A stretch of DNA of 40,577 bases, taken from a virus. Positions within the stretch are counted from its first letter, which is position 1; each line of letters begins with the position of its first letter. Where the stretch lies: IMG/VR virus record IMGVR_UViG_3300028393_001381, positions 1 to 40,577 of that record. One strand, written 5' to 3'. This document shows, piece by piece, positions 7,439 through 16,025 of this stretch. The position numbers and the translations under genes are program-made. The notes below the pieces were generated by a model that saw nothing but the letters and a program-made list of their open reading frames with translations, had not been told where the DNA came from and made no database searches.

Positions 7439-7950
7439 TAGAGTACATTGGTATATCTCCTTTTAACTGGCAAGAATTAATTGGCGAGTTACAAAATCAA
7501 ATTCCTATAATTGGGCCCAAGCATACACCGGACGATAACATAAAAGGTCTTGACGAAGTTACTTCAATGTGGGATAAGGCTGGATATTACAAGCGCGGCA
7601 CTGTTGGGTGGGATATGTTTTATCCCGGGGAGCATTTTGATTATAAGATTGCAGAACAATTTGCCGAATGGTCAAACTTAAAATCATTTACTAATGCATG
7701 GATTAGTCGTATACATCCTGGGTTCTTTGCTCCAATACACTGGGATGTACAAGACAACGAACCATTACCTGATACTGTACGCTATCATGTACATATGAGC
7801 AAACCACAGTTTGGACATATCTTTATAGCCGAGGATGCTTGTTTATATAATCAACAACAAGGCGCCACTTACAAGTGGACTAGCCGAAAAGCGTGGCATG
7901 CTGGAACTAACTGTGGTATTGCGCCAAAATATATTTTTAACATTTGGTAA
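7435..7950 (+). CDS. Putative 2OG-Fe(II) oxygenase (AspH-like), tandem copy 2
   Basis: This 171-residue paralogue of the preceding gene keeps His102-x-Asp104 (IHWDVQD), distal His155 (AWHAGTNCG) and the FYPGEHFDYK block. Its start overlaps the upstream stop by 4 nt (ATGA). Two adjacent but clearly diverged copies suggest hydroxylation at two positions or on two substrates rather than simple dosage. No signal peptide or membrane segment is present. Confidence 0.7.
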   Translation: MIEYIGISPFNWQELIGELQNQIPIIGPKHTPDDNIKGLDEVTSMWDKAGYYKRGTVGWDMFYPGEHFDYKIAEQFAEWSNLKSFTNAWISRIHPGFFAPIHWDVQDNEPLPDTVRYHVHMSKPQFGHIFIAEDACLYNQQQGATYKWTSRKAWHAGTNCGIAPKYIFNIW

Positions 7951-7954
7951 TCTA

Positions 7955-8959
7955 ATGTACCCTATTACAGATCTTCATATAGAGCTCACTGACAAATGTC
8001 AAGCCAGTTGTCCTATGTGCGGTCGAAATAAGAATGGCGGCGCTGAACGTCCTTTTGTAGGACAGCACGAAATAACGCTGGCAAAGTTTCAACAATGGTT
8101 TAATCCCACGTGGCTAGCCAAGTTAGATAATTTCTATGCGTGTGGCAATTATGGTGATCCTATCATAGCACAAGATTGTTATGAAATATTTGAATATGTC
8201 AGGGAAGTAAATCCTATAACTAGATTATCGATACATACTAATGGTAGCGCACGATCCATGGCATGGTGGACAAAGTTGGCTAAATTGGATATTGAAGTTA
8301 GCTTTGGTATTGACGGATTTGCTGAAAGCCATGTTAAATATAGACGCGGCACAGACTGGCATAAAATTATTGATAACATGACAGCGTTTATACAAGCTGG
8401 CGGAACAGCCATTGTTGATTGTCTAGTGTTCAAACATAACGAACACGAAGTTGAAGAGTTTCAAAACGCTATGGTAGCGTTGGGTGTATCTAAAGTTAAT
8501 TTTAAATATACCAGCAGATTTTATGATATGGATAGTTTTCCAGTTGAAGATAAAACGGGCATCATTGAGTACTCCTTGTATCCTAGTACAGAAAAGAAAG
8601 TGTCATTTATAAAACTTGAAGATATTAAACGTGATATCAATGTGTGGAAAGAACAAGTTGTAAAGGCAACTATTAAACCCAAGTGTGTACAAAAGAATGA
8701 AATTTATGTAGATACTCGGGGTAATGTATTTCCTTGCTGTTGGGTAGGTTTTGATTGGTTGGAAACTCCACTAGAAGAAACACTAACAGTTCATACGTTA
8801 CGAAATCAAATGATACAAAATACTAAAGATAAATTTAGTACGGTGGGAATTTTTAATCTTAGTAAAAATATTATTGAAGATTTAACATGGCGTGATTTAG
8901 AAGGGTTATGGCACACTGAGGATAAACCCTGGGTGTGTGTTAAAAATTGTAATGAATAA
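7955..8959 (+). CDS. Radical SAM enzyme with SPASM-like C-terminus
   Basis: The ATG at 7955 lies 4 nt after the upstream stop and gives 334 residues; longer starts would bury the frame in the oxygenase gene. Cys15, Cys19 and Cys22 (CQASCPMC) bind the radical SAM cluster. The common GGEP motif is absent; ACGNYGDP occupies that place. The C-terminus has cysteines at 244, 261, 262, 328 and 332 around VDTRGNVFPCCW, a typical SPASM layout as in peptide-modifying enzymes. It overlaps the next radical SAM gene by 8 nt, so the two are probably made together. Confidence 0.85.
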   Translation: MYPITDLHIELTDKCQASCPMCGRNKNGGAERPFVGQHEITLAKFQQWFNPTWLAKLDNFYACGNYGDPIIAQDCYEIFEYVREVNPITRLSIHTNGSARSMAWWTKLAKLDIEVSFGIDGFAESHVKYRRGTDWHKIIDNMTAFIQAGGTAIVDCLVFKHNEHEVEEFQNAMVALGVSKVNFKYTSRFYDMDSFPVEDKTGIIEYSLYPSTEKKVSFIKLEDIKRDINVWKEQVVKATIKPKCVQKNEIYVDTRGNVFPCCWVGFDWLETPLEETLTVHTLRNQMIQNTKDKFSTVGIFNLSKNIIEDLTWRDLEGLWHTEDKPWVCVKNCNE

Positions 8960-10346
8960 AATTAAACAATGGCAAGATAAAATAGAAATACTAGCAGGAA
9001 GTAAGACTTTCTGCGTACTGCCATGGATACACTTTGCCACTCGTCCTAACGGCGACATGCGATTATGCTGTAATGCTAACAGTAGCGGAGCAGGTACTGA
9101 TCATGAAATTGGTCTAGTAAAAAATGAAACAGGTCGACCCGCAAACTTTGGTCGTGAAACTCCTATGAGTGCTTGGAATAATGAGTACATGAAAGATGTA
9201 CGTTTGACTATGTTGGAAGGAAAAATTCCGGCTAGTTGTGCTAAGTGCCATAAAGAAGAATTTAACGGGGTGGCCAGCAAGCGCATTTGGGAAACCGGTA
9301 CATGGGTTGAAGATGGTATCGATTTGCCTGAGCTTATAAAACAAACTGAAGAAGATGGTACAGTTCCTGAGACGCTAGTTTATCTAGACTTACGTTTAGG
9401 ACATACTTGTAACTTAAAATGTATTATGTGTAGCCCGCATGACAGTAGCATGTGGGTGGCGGATCACAAGAAAGTATATCCTATATTTCAAGCTAAAGAA
9501 CTCAAAGAACAGATGGCATGGAATAGCGATACGTTTGACAATTACTGGTATGAGAATCCAGACTTCTGGAAAGAGATGTATGCACAGATTCCTAATCTTA
9601 AACAAGTGTACTTTGCTGGCGGAGAACCTTTGCTTATCAAGGAGCATAAATTGTTCCTTGAAGAAATTATTAGACAAGGTTACGCAGACAAGATCCTTGT
9701 ACGCTACAACACAAATGGGCTATTGGTAAATGACGAAATTATTGAACTATGGAAAAAATTCAAAAAAGTTAAAGTGGGTTTTAGTATTGATGCTATAGGT
9801 GACCGTAATTACTATATACGCTATCCTAGTGATTGGGCTATTATCGAACGTAATCTTCACAAGCTAGATAGCACTCCTGACAACATACAAGTTAGTATTG
9901 CCACAGCTATACAGATACTAAACATCAAACACTTGCCTGAATTGGCCAAGTGGAAGATACAGCAGAATTTTAAGAAAGTAAACTTTGAAAATATCACAGG
10001 CGGAATACAAGCTGGCGGCGGGATCGTTAATATGCATTTGTTGTATATTCCAACATTCTTAAGTATTAGATGTTTGCCAGAATATGACAAAGAACAAGTG
10101 CGTAAGAGCTTTGCAGATCTTGCTACATGGCTGTATGCTAACTATAGACAAGATGAAGATTTTTGGAAACAAAATCCTTATGGTTGGAAACGTTGGCAAG
10201 CAATATTAGACTTTATGGATGCTGAAGATCATACCGCACAATTGCCTGCATTTGTAGAATATATTGAAAAGATGGAAACTATACGTGGTACAGATTTTAT
10301 TAAGACGTTCCCTGAGCTAGCACATTTGCTACAGTCCCAAGTCTAA
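8952..10346 (+). CDS. Twitch-domain radical SAM enzyme (464 aa)
   Basis: An N-terminal Cys-rich segment (Cys21, Cys39-Cys40, Cys96, Cys99; FCVLPWIHF, RLCCNA, CAKC) looks like a twitch/SPASM-type auxiliary-cluster domain placed before the core. The core CxxxCxxC is Cys153, Cys157 and Cys160 (CNLKCIMC), and AGGEP (222-226) follows. The architecture recurs at 12323, 21758 and 26500 and marks one subfamily. The ATG at 8952 overlaps the upstream stop by 8 nt. The 3' end overlaps the convergent gene on the minus strand by 18 nt and no terminator is seen there. Confidence 0.85.
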   Translation: MNKIKQWQDKIEILAGSKTFCVLPWIHFATRPNGDMRLCCNANSSGAGTDHEIGLVKNETGRPANFGRETPMSAWNNEYMKDVRLTMLEGKIPASCAKCHKEEFNGVASKRIWETGTWVEDGIDLPELIKQTEEDGTVPETLVYLDLRLGHTCNLKCIMCSPHDSSMWVADHKKVYPIFQAKELKEQMAWNSDTFDNYWYENPDFWKEMYAQIPNLKQVYFAGGEPLLIKEHKLFLEEIIRQGYADKILVRYNTNGLLVNDEIIELWKKFKKVKVGFSIDAIGDRNYYIRYPSDWAIIERNLHKLDSTPDNIQVSIATAIQILNIKHLPELAKWKIQQNFKKVNFENITGGIQAGGGIVNMHLLYIPTFLSIRCLPEYDKEQVRKSFADLATWLYANYRQDEDFWKQNPYGWKRWQAILDFMDAEDHTAQLPAFVEYIEKMETIRGTDFIKTFPELAHLLQSQV

Positions 10347-11438
10347 TATAGGAATAATAGTTGTAGCAGTCCATAAGTCTTTAAAGTCGGCAAACTCTTT
10401 TGCTTTAGGTACACACATACCGCATCCACAGCGTAGGTTAGGACATACGATAGGGGCAATTGTTTCTTGCCCTAGCATAGCGTATGTTTTATGTAGTATG
10501 CTAGTGGTGTCTTTTAAGTTACCAATAGGGCCGCGACCTTCGTGTGTTGCTTGGCACGTTTGATGATGATACACATTTCCGTTTTGTTGTTCAATATGTA
10601 AGAAGTACCAGTTAACAGTACAGTACCAATCTTTAAACCAGTTGTCTACTAATTTAACATCTTGCCATACACCGTCTACTTTGCCTGTAGTACAACGTCC
10701 ACCGCAACAAGCACGACCAACGTTGGTGCCTTCTTGTGAATTACTAGCAGGACGTTCACGACCCATAAATTTAAAGAACCAGTCTTGCTGTTCTGTAGTA
10801 TATTCATGGCTAGTTCTGCGATTAGTACCATCGGCATCTTGGAACCACCCTTTACGTACTGTAACTCCGTCACCAACAGGAACAGGATTTACCATTACAC
10901 CTTTTTCTTTAAGCATATTGCATAAATTAGTTGCTTCGTCAAAGTGATCACAATGTAACATTACGTTTGCTTGAACACGCAAGCCTCGTTCTTTCAATGC
11001 TAGAATATTAGCAACTGTACGTGTCTTTAAATGTTCTTCAGCTTCAGCATGCCAGCTAATAGTAACATAAGAAAAATGTTCAGCAATACGTTCTGTAAAT
11101 GTCGGGCCCCATGTACCGTTAGTTGTAAGTGCTAGATGGAATCCGTCAAACTGTTTAATGTATTCAAGTAATGGCCAAAATGCAGGATTAGCAGTTGGCT
11201 CGCCACCTGTAAAGTCCATACTAGTGTGTAATTTGTCAGTACGTTTAGAGTTGTACAAGTTTACATATTCTCGTATAAAATCAAATGTTTGTTTTAGTTC
11301 TTCAAACTCTGGCATCTTGCTAGTATTGTCGTGGCGAGTACTTTCGCAGTATGTACAATCTAAATTACATCTGCGAAGCATTTCCCATGTAACCATCATG
11401 GGCTCGGGATTACGTAAGTTAATTGCTGTTGTTTGCAT
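10329..11438 (-). CDS. Radical SAM enzyme (369 aa)
   Basis: Cys24, Cys28 and Cys31 (CNLDCTYC) and TGGEPT (77-82) define a radical SAM core. It is followed by a Cys-rich C-terminal half containing CCGGRC and CPNLRCGCGMC, which probably carries auxiliary clusters. The residues just after the cluster (ESTRHDNTS) match those of the neighbouring gene at 11419 (PASIHDNSS), so the two are sister enzymes of one subfamily. It is the last gene of a five-gene minus-strand run that begins at 14866. The start overlaps the upstream gene by 20 nt. The substrate is not known. Confidence 0.85.
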   Translation of the reverse strand: MQTTAINLRNPEPMMVTWEMLRRCNLDCTYCESTRHDNTSKMPEFEELKQTFDFIREYVNLYNSKRTDKLHTSMDFTGGEPTANPAFWPLLEYIKQFDGFHLALTTNGTWGPTFTERIAEHFSYVTISWHAEAEEHLKTRTVANILALKERGLRVQANVMLHCDHFDEATNLCNMLKEKGVMVNPVPVGDGVTVRKGWFQDADGTNRRTSHEYTTEQQDWFFKFMGRERPASNSQEGTNVGRACCGGRCTTGKVDGVWQDVKLVDNWFKDWYCTVNWYFLHIEQQNGNVYHHQTCQATHEGRGPIGNLKDTTSILHKTYAMLGQETIAPIVCPNLRCGCGMCVPKAKEFADFKDLWTATTIIPILDLGL

Positions 11439-12330
11439 GTTTTGTTATTGGAATGTCTGCCGCGCAGGTACAGAAATTTCTATCGCATCTAACGGGTTCG
11501 CTAGGAGCAACAAACGTATCTTCGTATATGTTGCCTAGACTACCACCGACTCTACAAGTGGCGCGATGTACATCACCGTCCCAATTTATCATGAGACTTT
11601 CTATACCTGCGTTGCAAGTCCAACCTTTAAATTTATTTTGATGATTCTTGATCATGTCGTTGGCGTGATAATGTAATTGTGCGTATTCGTTATCTAACCA
11701 TACTATTGTATTTTTTTCTACAGTGGCTTCTTGTTCTTTAAGCCATTCTAAATCATTTAAGTTATACCGCATATCATCGAACAAATCGTGATCACCTTCA
11801 GTCCATCGTATACGTCTTACTGTATTGGGAATATGTGCTAACAAGCACCTAGCACGTAATTCTAATACAGCATCCATATAATCGTGATGTGCCATGATCT
11901 GTGCAATAACTTTTTTGTTTGTTAAATCTACAACACTTTCTACAGTATTGAAAACACGTTTCCAATCAAATTCTAAGTGTATGCTGAACACAATTTGATC
12001 TGCTTCCAACGCTGAATAAAATTCATAAGGTAGTGTTCCGTTAGTTGTCACACTAATCCAAGTAACACCCTTGTGTTTACAATACTTGACTAATTCTAAA
12101 AACTTAGGATGAACACATGGTTCTCCTCCTGTAAAACTAAGACGTATGGGCTTGTCTAATGTCATTAATTTATCCACAGTTGCTTTGAGCGTTTCTATAT
12201 TAGTATGCGGGCTAGAGTTATCATGAATACTAGCAGGACAATAACTACAATCATAGTTACAGCGTTTTCCAAGATTCCATTCGACTTTGATGCTTTTCTG
12301 ATGTGGCCAGCGTCCTGTAATCTTAAGCAT
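11419..12330 (-). CDS. Radical SAM enzyme (303 aa)
   Basis: Cys24, Cys28 and Cys31 (CNYDCSYC) bind the catalytic cluster and TGGEP (67-71) follows. The C-terminus (WTCNAG, then CRVGGSLGNI and FCTCA) matches the arrangement in the gene at 4624 (WTCNAG, then CKENNIGNI), so these two probably share a C-terminal cluster domain and perhaps related substrates. The ATG overlaps the upstream stop by 8 nt (ATGCTTAA). It is one of three consecutive radical SAM genes on this strand. Confidence 0.85.
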   Translation of the reverse strand: MLKITGRWPHQKSIKVEWNLGKRCNYDCSYCPASIHDNSSPHTNIETLKATVDKLMTLDKPIRLSFTGGEPCVHPKFLELVKYCKHKGVTWISVTTNGTLPYEFYSALEADQIVFSIHLEFDWKRVFNTVESVVDLTNKKVIAQIMAHHDYMDAVLELRARCLLAHIPNTVRRIRWTEGDHDLFDDMRYNLNDLEWLKEQEATVEKNTIVWLDNEYAQLHYHANDMIKNHQNKFKGWTCNAGIESLMINWDGDVHRATCRVGGSLGNIYEDTFVAPSEPVRCDRNFCTCAADIPITKHANNSN

Positions 12331-13570
12331 ACAGTTTAAACTCCGGCATCACATCGAACAAACTTTGATTGCGTGTAGAGTCTAGTGCCAAATTAAAATC
12401 TAAAAAATCCTGCCATAAATTATTTTGATCTTTGGCTTGTAAGTAATTAATGTTGTCTTGTATTTGCTGATGAGTAACTTTACCTAATAGTGGATTTTTC
12501 TTAATTGCGTCCCATGTATCTATCTGCGATTTAACTGCTAGTAATTTTGTAATGGCTAATGCTTTTAACTCATTGGGCAATACTTGTGCTGATAAACAGT
12601 TAGGGTAACTTACACGATGGCTGTAAAATACGATACCCAAATTATTAATGAAATAATCAATACACTCCGCGGCTTGTAGTATGTTACCAGCTTGCGCTGT
12701 AAATGCGCCGACGATTCTACTAACATTTGGTATCTGTTGTATTTCTCTAATGTTAGCCTCCACTTGACGAAAATCACCGTTGCCACGAATGTAATTGTAA
12801 ACATCGTGAATGCCGTCAATGCTGACATTAACGGCAACGCTTCTAAAATGTGGCCAATAGTCATATATAGTCCTTCCTCGGCTAATACCAAGTGTTGTGC
12901 CGTTTGTAGCATACTTAATTTCTATATTCTTACCATACGGTTTTAACATATCAAGTATTTTGTAGTGCTGTGGATCCATTAGTGGTTCTCCGCCAGCAAA
13001 CTCTACACGTCTAAAGTGTGGCAATAACTTTTCAAAACTAGCCCACCAGTTATTACTGTCGTCAAACTCTCCGATATACTTTCCTGGTTTGTCTACAAGT
13101 TCTGTAATGGTGTGTATTAGAAAGTTTTTTTCTTTCTTGTAAAAAGGAGTTACTTTATCCCAATCAGTCCAGTTAGTACTGTCTAAAGGGTTACACATAC
13201 GGCACTTTAAGTTACACAAGTTGTTAAGTTTAATTTCCATTGTAGGAAATTCAAACGGCATAATTTCTTGTAGTGGAGTATCGGGATATAAGTTAATACG
13301 TGCTTCTGGAATAACACCGTTAATGTGTCTTTGACGTAGACTTTCAACACCTTGATCTTCTAAGTCAAAGCAGGGTTTGCAAACTTCGGGCCGTTCGCCA
13401 CATAGAACTTGTTTACGAACAAGTTGCATAGTTTCGTTGTTCCAAATTTCTTCTAAGGTGTTGTCTTTAATATGTCCAATCGGCGCACTACGACAGCAGA
13501 CTTTAACTGCTCCGTCTTCGCGTGTTGCTAATCCCGTAAAAGGATGCATACAAAATGTTTTACTTTTCAT
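12323..13570 (-). CDS. Twitch-domain radical SAM enzyme (415 aa)
   Basis: The ATG at 13570 (MKSKTFCMHPFTGLA) is preferred because the N-terminus then matches the sister twitch proteins. The N-terminal segment holds Cys7, Cys25-Cys26, Cys64 and Cys67; the radical core has Cys119, Cys123 and Cys126 (CNLKCRMC) and FAGGEP. A conserved NVSIDG strand precedes the C-terminal helical part. It overlaps the SGNH hydrolase gene upstream by 11 nt and the next radical SAM gene by 8 nt. In other families this architecture modifies peptides or sugars; here the substrate is unknown. Confidence 0.85.
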   Translation of the reverse strand: MKSKTFCMHPFTGLATREDGAVKVCCRSAPIGHIKDNTLEEIWNNETMQLVRKQVLCGERPEVCKPCFDLEDQGVESLRQRHINGVIPEARINLYPDTPLQEIMPFEFPTMEIKLNNLCNLKCRMCNPLDSTNWTDWDKVTPFYKKEKNFLIHTITELVDKPGKYIGEFDDSNNWWASFEKLLPHFRRVEFAGGEPLMDPQHYKILDMLKPYGKNIEIKYATNGTTLGISRGRTIYDYWPHFRSVAVNVSIDGIHDVYNYIRGNGDFRQVEANIREIQQIPNVSRIVGAFTAQAGNILQAAECIDYFINNLGIVFYSHRVSYPNCLSAQVLPNELKALAITKLLAVKSQIDTWDAIKKNPLLGKVTHQQIQDNINYLQAKDQNNLWQDFLDFNLALDSTRNQSLFDVMPEFKLYA

Positions 13571-14174
13571 TGATAATCTTATAAAGCTGTTCAGCGGCAT
13601 GCTGATGCGATTTAATTCCAGGATGTGCGTTATCTAGTGCTAAATCTTTTTTAAACAGAATGGTCTTTTTTATTTGGTGTTTAAGTTTATTAGTGTGTAT
13701 TGGTTTAGGTTCTGTAAACGTATTAACAATTCTATCAATAATATCTGTAGCGCCAAATGCTTGGAAATGATATTGTTTTAAATTTAACGAATCTAAAAAT
13801 AGTTCTGCATGATGCGCATACAGTCCAGACCTTACTGATAGGTCATACTCCGAGTGTGTGTAGAACCATGCTTCTAATGTACGTCTGTCCGACCATGTGC
13901 CTACTGATATATTTTTATTCTTATCAAAAATACAATCTCTGTTAATCTGCGTCCAACCTACAACTACCAGATCGTCTTCCACAAATTGAAAGGAAAGTAT
14001 AGTATGTAGTATTTCAAGATTACTAGAACCAGGGTATGCCTTGTTAACAACTTCTCTGTCTAATAAATTTGCTAACAGTTTTGGCCATGCTAAGTCACTA
14101 GGATTATCTTCAGCAAGATATTGCCCGTATGTGTAAGAACAGCCAAAAGCAATTAATCTTGGCTTAGTGCCCAT
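13560..14174 (-). CDS. SGNH/GDSL-like hydrolase
   Basis: The 204-residue protein opens with LIAFGCSYTYG, giving the block I nucleophile Ser13. A block II-like segment (AYPGSSNLE) follows, and DNAHPG near residue 182 supplies the Asp-x-x-His of the catalytic triad. SGNH enzymes remove or transfer acyl groups, often acetyl groups on glycans. The gene starts inside the end of the QueC-like gene (22-nt overlap) and has a GGAGAG ribosome site. A second SGNH gene lies at 20588, also beside a twitch radical SAM gene. A decoration-editing esterase is plausible. Confidence 0.75.
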   Translation of the reverse strand: MGTKPRLIAFGCSYTYGQYLAEDNPSDLAWPKLLANLLDREVVNKAYPGSSNLEILHTILSFQFVEDDLVVVGWTQINRDCIFDKNKNISVGTWSDRRTLEAWFYTHSEYDLSVRSGLYAHHAELFLDSLNLKQYHFQAFGATDIIDRIVNTFTEPKPIHTNKLKHQIKKTILFKKDLALDNAHPGIKSHQHAAEQLYKIINEK

Positions 14175-14866
14175 ACTCTCTCCTTACACCAAAAACATTC
14201 TCCGCATACAGGAACATATTGCCCAATTTGGTATGTTGTGTAGTCAATACCTTCTACAGTGCCTTCGCAACTACGGGTTATTTCAAATAAGTCCATGATG
14301 CCAAGATCCTTATACATTTTAACAATCTCTGACTTGTCTGTAAAGCGAAATGGATGATATACCATGAAGCCCATGTGTTCCATTTCTGCTAAATGTTTGT
14401 TATCGTCCGTAGGATCGATATCACGCTCGGACATACCATTGAATAGTGCTAATCTTGGGTTGCGTGTAACTCCGTTATAAAACGCATCCACATTATATGT
14501 TTTACAAATATACTCTGCGTAAGCTCTTGATTGTATGTTGTCGCCGCTTACTTGTTTTCCGTACTCATCTGTTAAATTTGGACCAACAGCACCGTATTCT
14601 AAATCAGGAGCAATAAAGTTAGTATGTCGTATAAATGTTGTGTTTTGAAATTCTTGCATTAGCCAATTACATACTGCATCAGCATTATCTTGTTGCCAAG
14701 GTTTTGTTTTCCAACAACGTATATGGTTAATAATATGTACCGTTACATCAGCATCTAATTTTTTAGATATTTGGCAAATCATATAAGCAAGTAAGGCACT
14801 ATCTGCGCCGCCACTTACTGCAATAGCAACGTTTTTCCAATCGTTATTAAATGTTATATTGAGCAT
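14153..14866 (-). CDS. PP-loop ATP pyrophosphatase, QueC-like
   Basis: The N-terminal AVSGGADSALL (16-26) is the PP-loop that binds ATP, and the C-terminus has Cys200, Cys221, Cys224 and Cys227 (RSCEG, then CGECFWCKER). That is the zinc-binding arrangement of 7-cyano-7-deazaguanine synthase QueC. QueC converts carboxy-deazaguanine to preQ0 with ammonia and ATP, and phages use such pathways to modify DNA. However, no QueD, QueE, FolE or deazaguanine transglycosylase is in this window, so an amide- or nitrile-forming role in island chemistry is also possible. It is the first gene of the minus-strand block and faces the divergent hub. Confidence 0.7.
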   Translation of the reverse strand: MLNITFNNDWKNVAIAVSGGADSALLAYMICQISKKLDADVTVHIINHIRCWKTKPWQQDNADAVCNWLMQEFQNTTFIRHTNFIAPDLEYGAVGPNLTDEYGKQVSGDNIQSRAYAEYICKTYNVDAFYNGVTRNPRLALFNGMSERDIDPTDDNKHLAEMEHMGFMVYHPFRFTDKSEIVKMYKDLGIMDLFEITRSCEGTVEGIDYTTYQIGQYVPVCGECFWCKERVWALSQD

Positions 14867-14877
14867 GATATATTTAA

Positions 14878-14892
14878 GCTAGTTATACTAGC
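14878..14892. promoter_or_regulatory. Divergent hub inverted repeat
   Basis: GCTAGT-TAT-ACTAGC is a perfect 6-bp inverted repeat midway between the divergent genes starting at 14866 and 14906. A short symmetric element between two back-to-back operons fits an operator or a shared promoter element. Comparable short repeats sit in the other divergent gaps of the island. Confidence 0.5.
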
Positions 14893-14893
14893 A

Positions 14894-14901
14894 CATAAAT
14901 A
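14894..14901 (+). promoter_or_regulatory. T4-late-like box CATAAATA
   Basis: CATAAATA differs by one base from the T4 late promoter TATAAATA. It lies only 4 nt before the ATG at 14906, so if it is a promoter the transcript would be almost leaderless. The upstream gap is too short for a normal ribosome site. It could be a chance match in AT-rich DNA. Confidence 0.3.
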
Positions 14902-14905
14902 TTTC

Positions 14906-15589
14906 ATGTATAAAAGACTGATTACCAAACAAATATGGACATGCCCGGCAGGGCTGATTGAACAGGCACTTAAAGAACATCCAGTTACGGGCGAAGGCAC
15001 TGTGCTTAACGAACCAACTGGTGACTTCTTTTATGATCCATGGCAAATTAAAGACATTTACAAAGGTACACTTTGGCAAGAAGTTTTAGACTCGATGCCC
15101 ATGTCAATTGGACAAGCACGTATTATTAAATTAGAACCTGGCGAAAGTTACATGGCCCATGCTGATATAGACAATCGCTGGCACCTAAACCTAACCGGCG
15201 AGCAATCATACTTGATCGATCTGGACGACGAAATCATGTACAAATGTGAGAGAGATTATCGCTGGGCTTATATGGATGCTAGTCGTATACATGCGGCCAC
15301 TAATTATGGATCAGTTCCACGTTTGCAATTAGTAGTACGCGAACCATTACGCCGTAGTCGTGTACCTGTGGACTTGGTCAGTATCAGTATGGAAGCGGCT
15401 TATGAACAACACGATTTTAGATATAAATTTGATAAACAGTTTAGTCCGTTTTTAAATCGTGCTAACTGGAAATACAAATTAGCAGACTTCGCCCACACTA
15501 CATTTAGTTTGACTTTTAAACTGGAACGAGAACTGTTAGAAGAATTTGAAAAATTAATTACACCGGAGTTTAAAGTTACCTATGCTTAA
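14906..15589 (+). CDS. Putative 2OG-Fe(II) oxygenase (AspH-like), 227 aa
   Basis: His85-x-Asp87 (YMAHADIDN) and distal His129 (RIHAATNYG) form an iron-binding triad, with Arg139 (VPRLQLV) placed to bind 2-oxoglutarate. HxAxNxG around the distal His is the aspartyl/asparaginyl beta-hydroxylase pattern shared by several island proteins. A C-terminal extension of about 80 mostly helical residues is not shared with the shorter relatives. It is the first gene of a plus-strand block of four and overlaps the SDR gene by 8 nt. Confidence 0.7.
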   Translation: MYKRLITKQIWTCPAGLIEQALKEHPVTGEGTVLNEPTGDFFYDPWQIKDIYKGTLWQEVLDSMPMSIGQARIIKLEPGESYMAHADIDNRWHLNLTGEQSYLIDLDDEIMYKCERDYRWAYMDASRIHAATNYGSVPRLQLVVREPLRRSRVPVDLVSISMEAAYEQHDFRYKFDKQFSPFLNRANWKYKLADFAHTTFSLTFKLERELLEEFEKLITPEFKVTYA

Positions 15590-16025
15590 AGTTGGCATAA
15601 CTGGAACAACTCGCGGACTTGGCAAAGCACTACACGACCACTTTGTTAATAAAGGGTGTTGGGTAATGGCTTTCAATCGAGGATCGGATGTGAGTGACGC
15701 AGTAGGTTGCGACTTGTTTATCAACAACACTTACAGCATACAAATGGATATACTCAACCAACTGTATGCAAGTGTAGGCAAGATGGTTGTCATGGGCAGT
15801 ATAGTTACAGATTTTCCTGACGTAGAAATGCCAGCCTATACAGCACAAAAAACCAAACTAGAAGAACGTGTGCTAGAGCTTAATAATCCAAACATACTGC
15901 TATTAAAATTATCTAGCACTGCCTACAACGATTCACAAGTTGTAATTAACGCTATTGAGTACTGGCTAGCAAACCCACTAGTTAATGTAATATCATTTAG
16001 AGCAACCGGAGCACCTAATAGATGA
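15582..16025 (+). CDS. Short-chain dehydrogenase-like protein (147 aa)
   Basis: The N-terminal GITGTTRGLGKAL (5-17) is the TGxxxGxG dinucleotide-binding loop of short-chain dehydrogenases. DLFINNTY corresponds to the NNAG region, VVMGSI gives the catalytic Ser, and YTAQK gives the Tyr-x-x-x-Lys pair. The protein is about 100 residues shorter than classical members, so the substrate-binding part is minimal. It overlaps both neighbours (8 and 4 nt) and is a tandem paralogue of the next gene. Reduction or epimerisation of a sugar or hydroxy group is plausible. Confidence 0.7.
   Translation: MLKVGITGTTRGLGKALHDHFVNKGCWVMAFNRGSDVSDAVGCDLFINNTYSIQMDILNQLYASVGKMVVMGSIVTDFPDVEMPAYTAQKTKLEERVLELNNPNILLLKLSSTAYNDSQVVINAIEYWLANPLVNVISFRATGAPNR

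Noticed and set aside
10642-10947. A 101-residue plus-strand frame
   Set aside because: It is antisense to the Cys-rich part of the radical SAM gene at 10329; no ribosome site or family resemblance.
12610-12912. A membrane-protein-like 100-residue minus-strand frame
   Set aside because: It is another frame of the radical SAM gene at 12323-13570; the hydrophobic look comes from the shifted codons.
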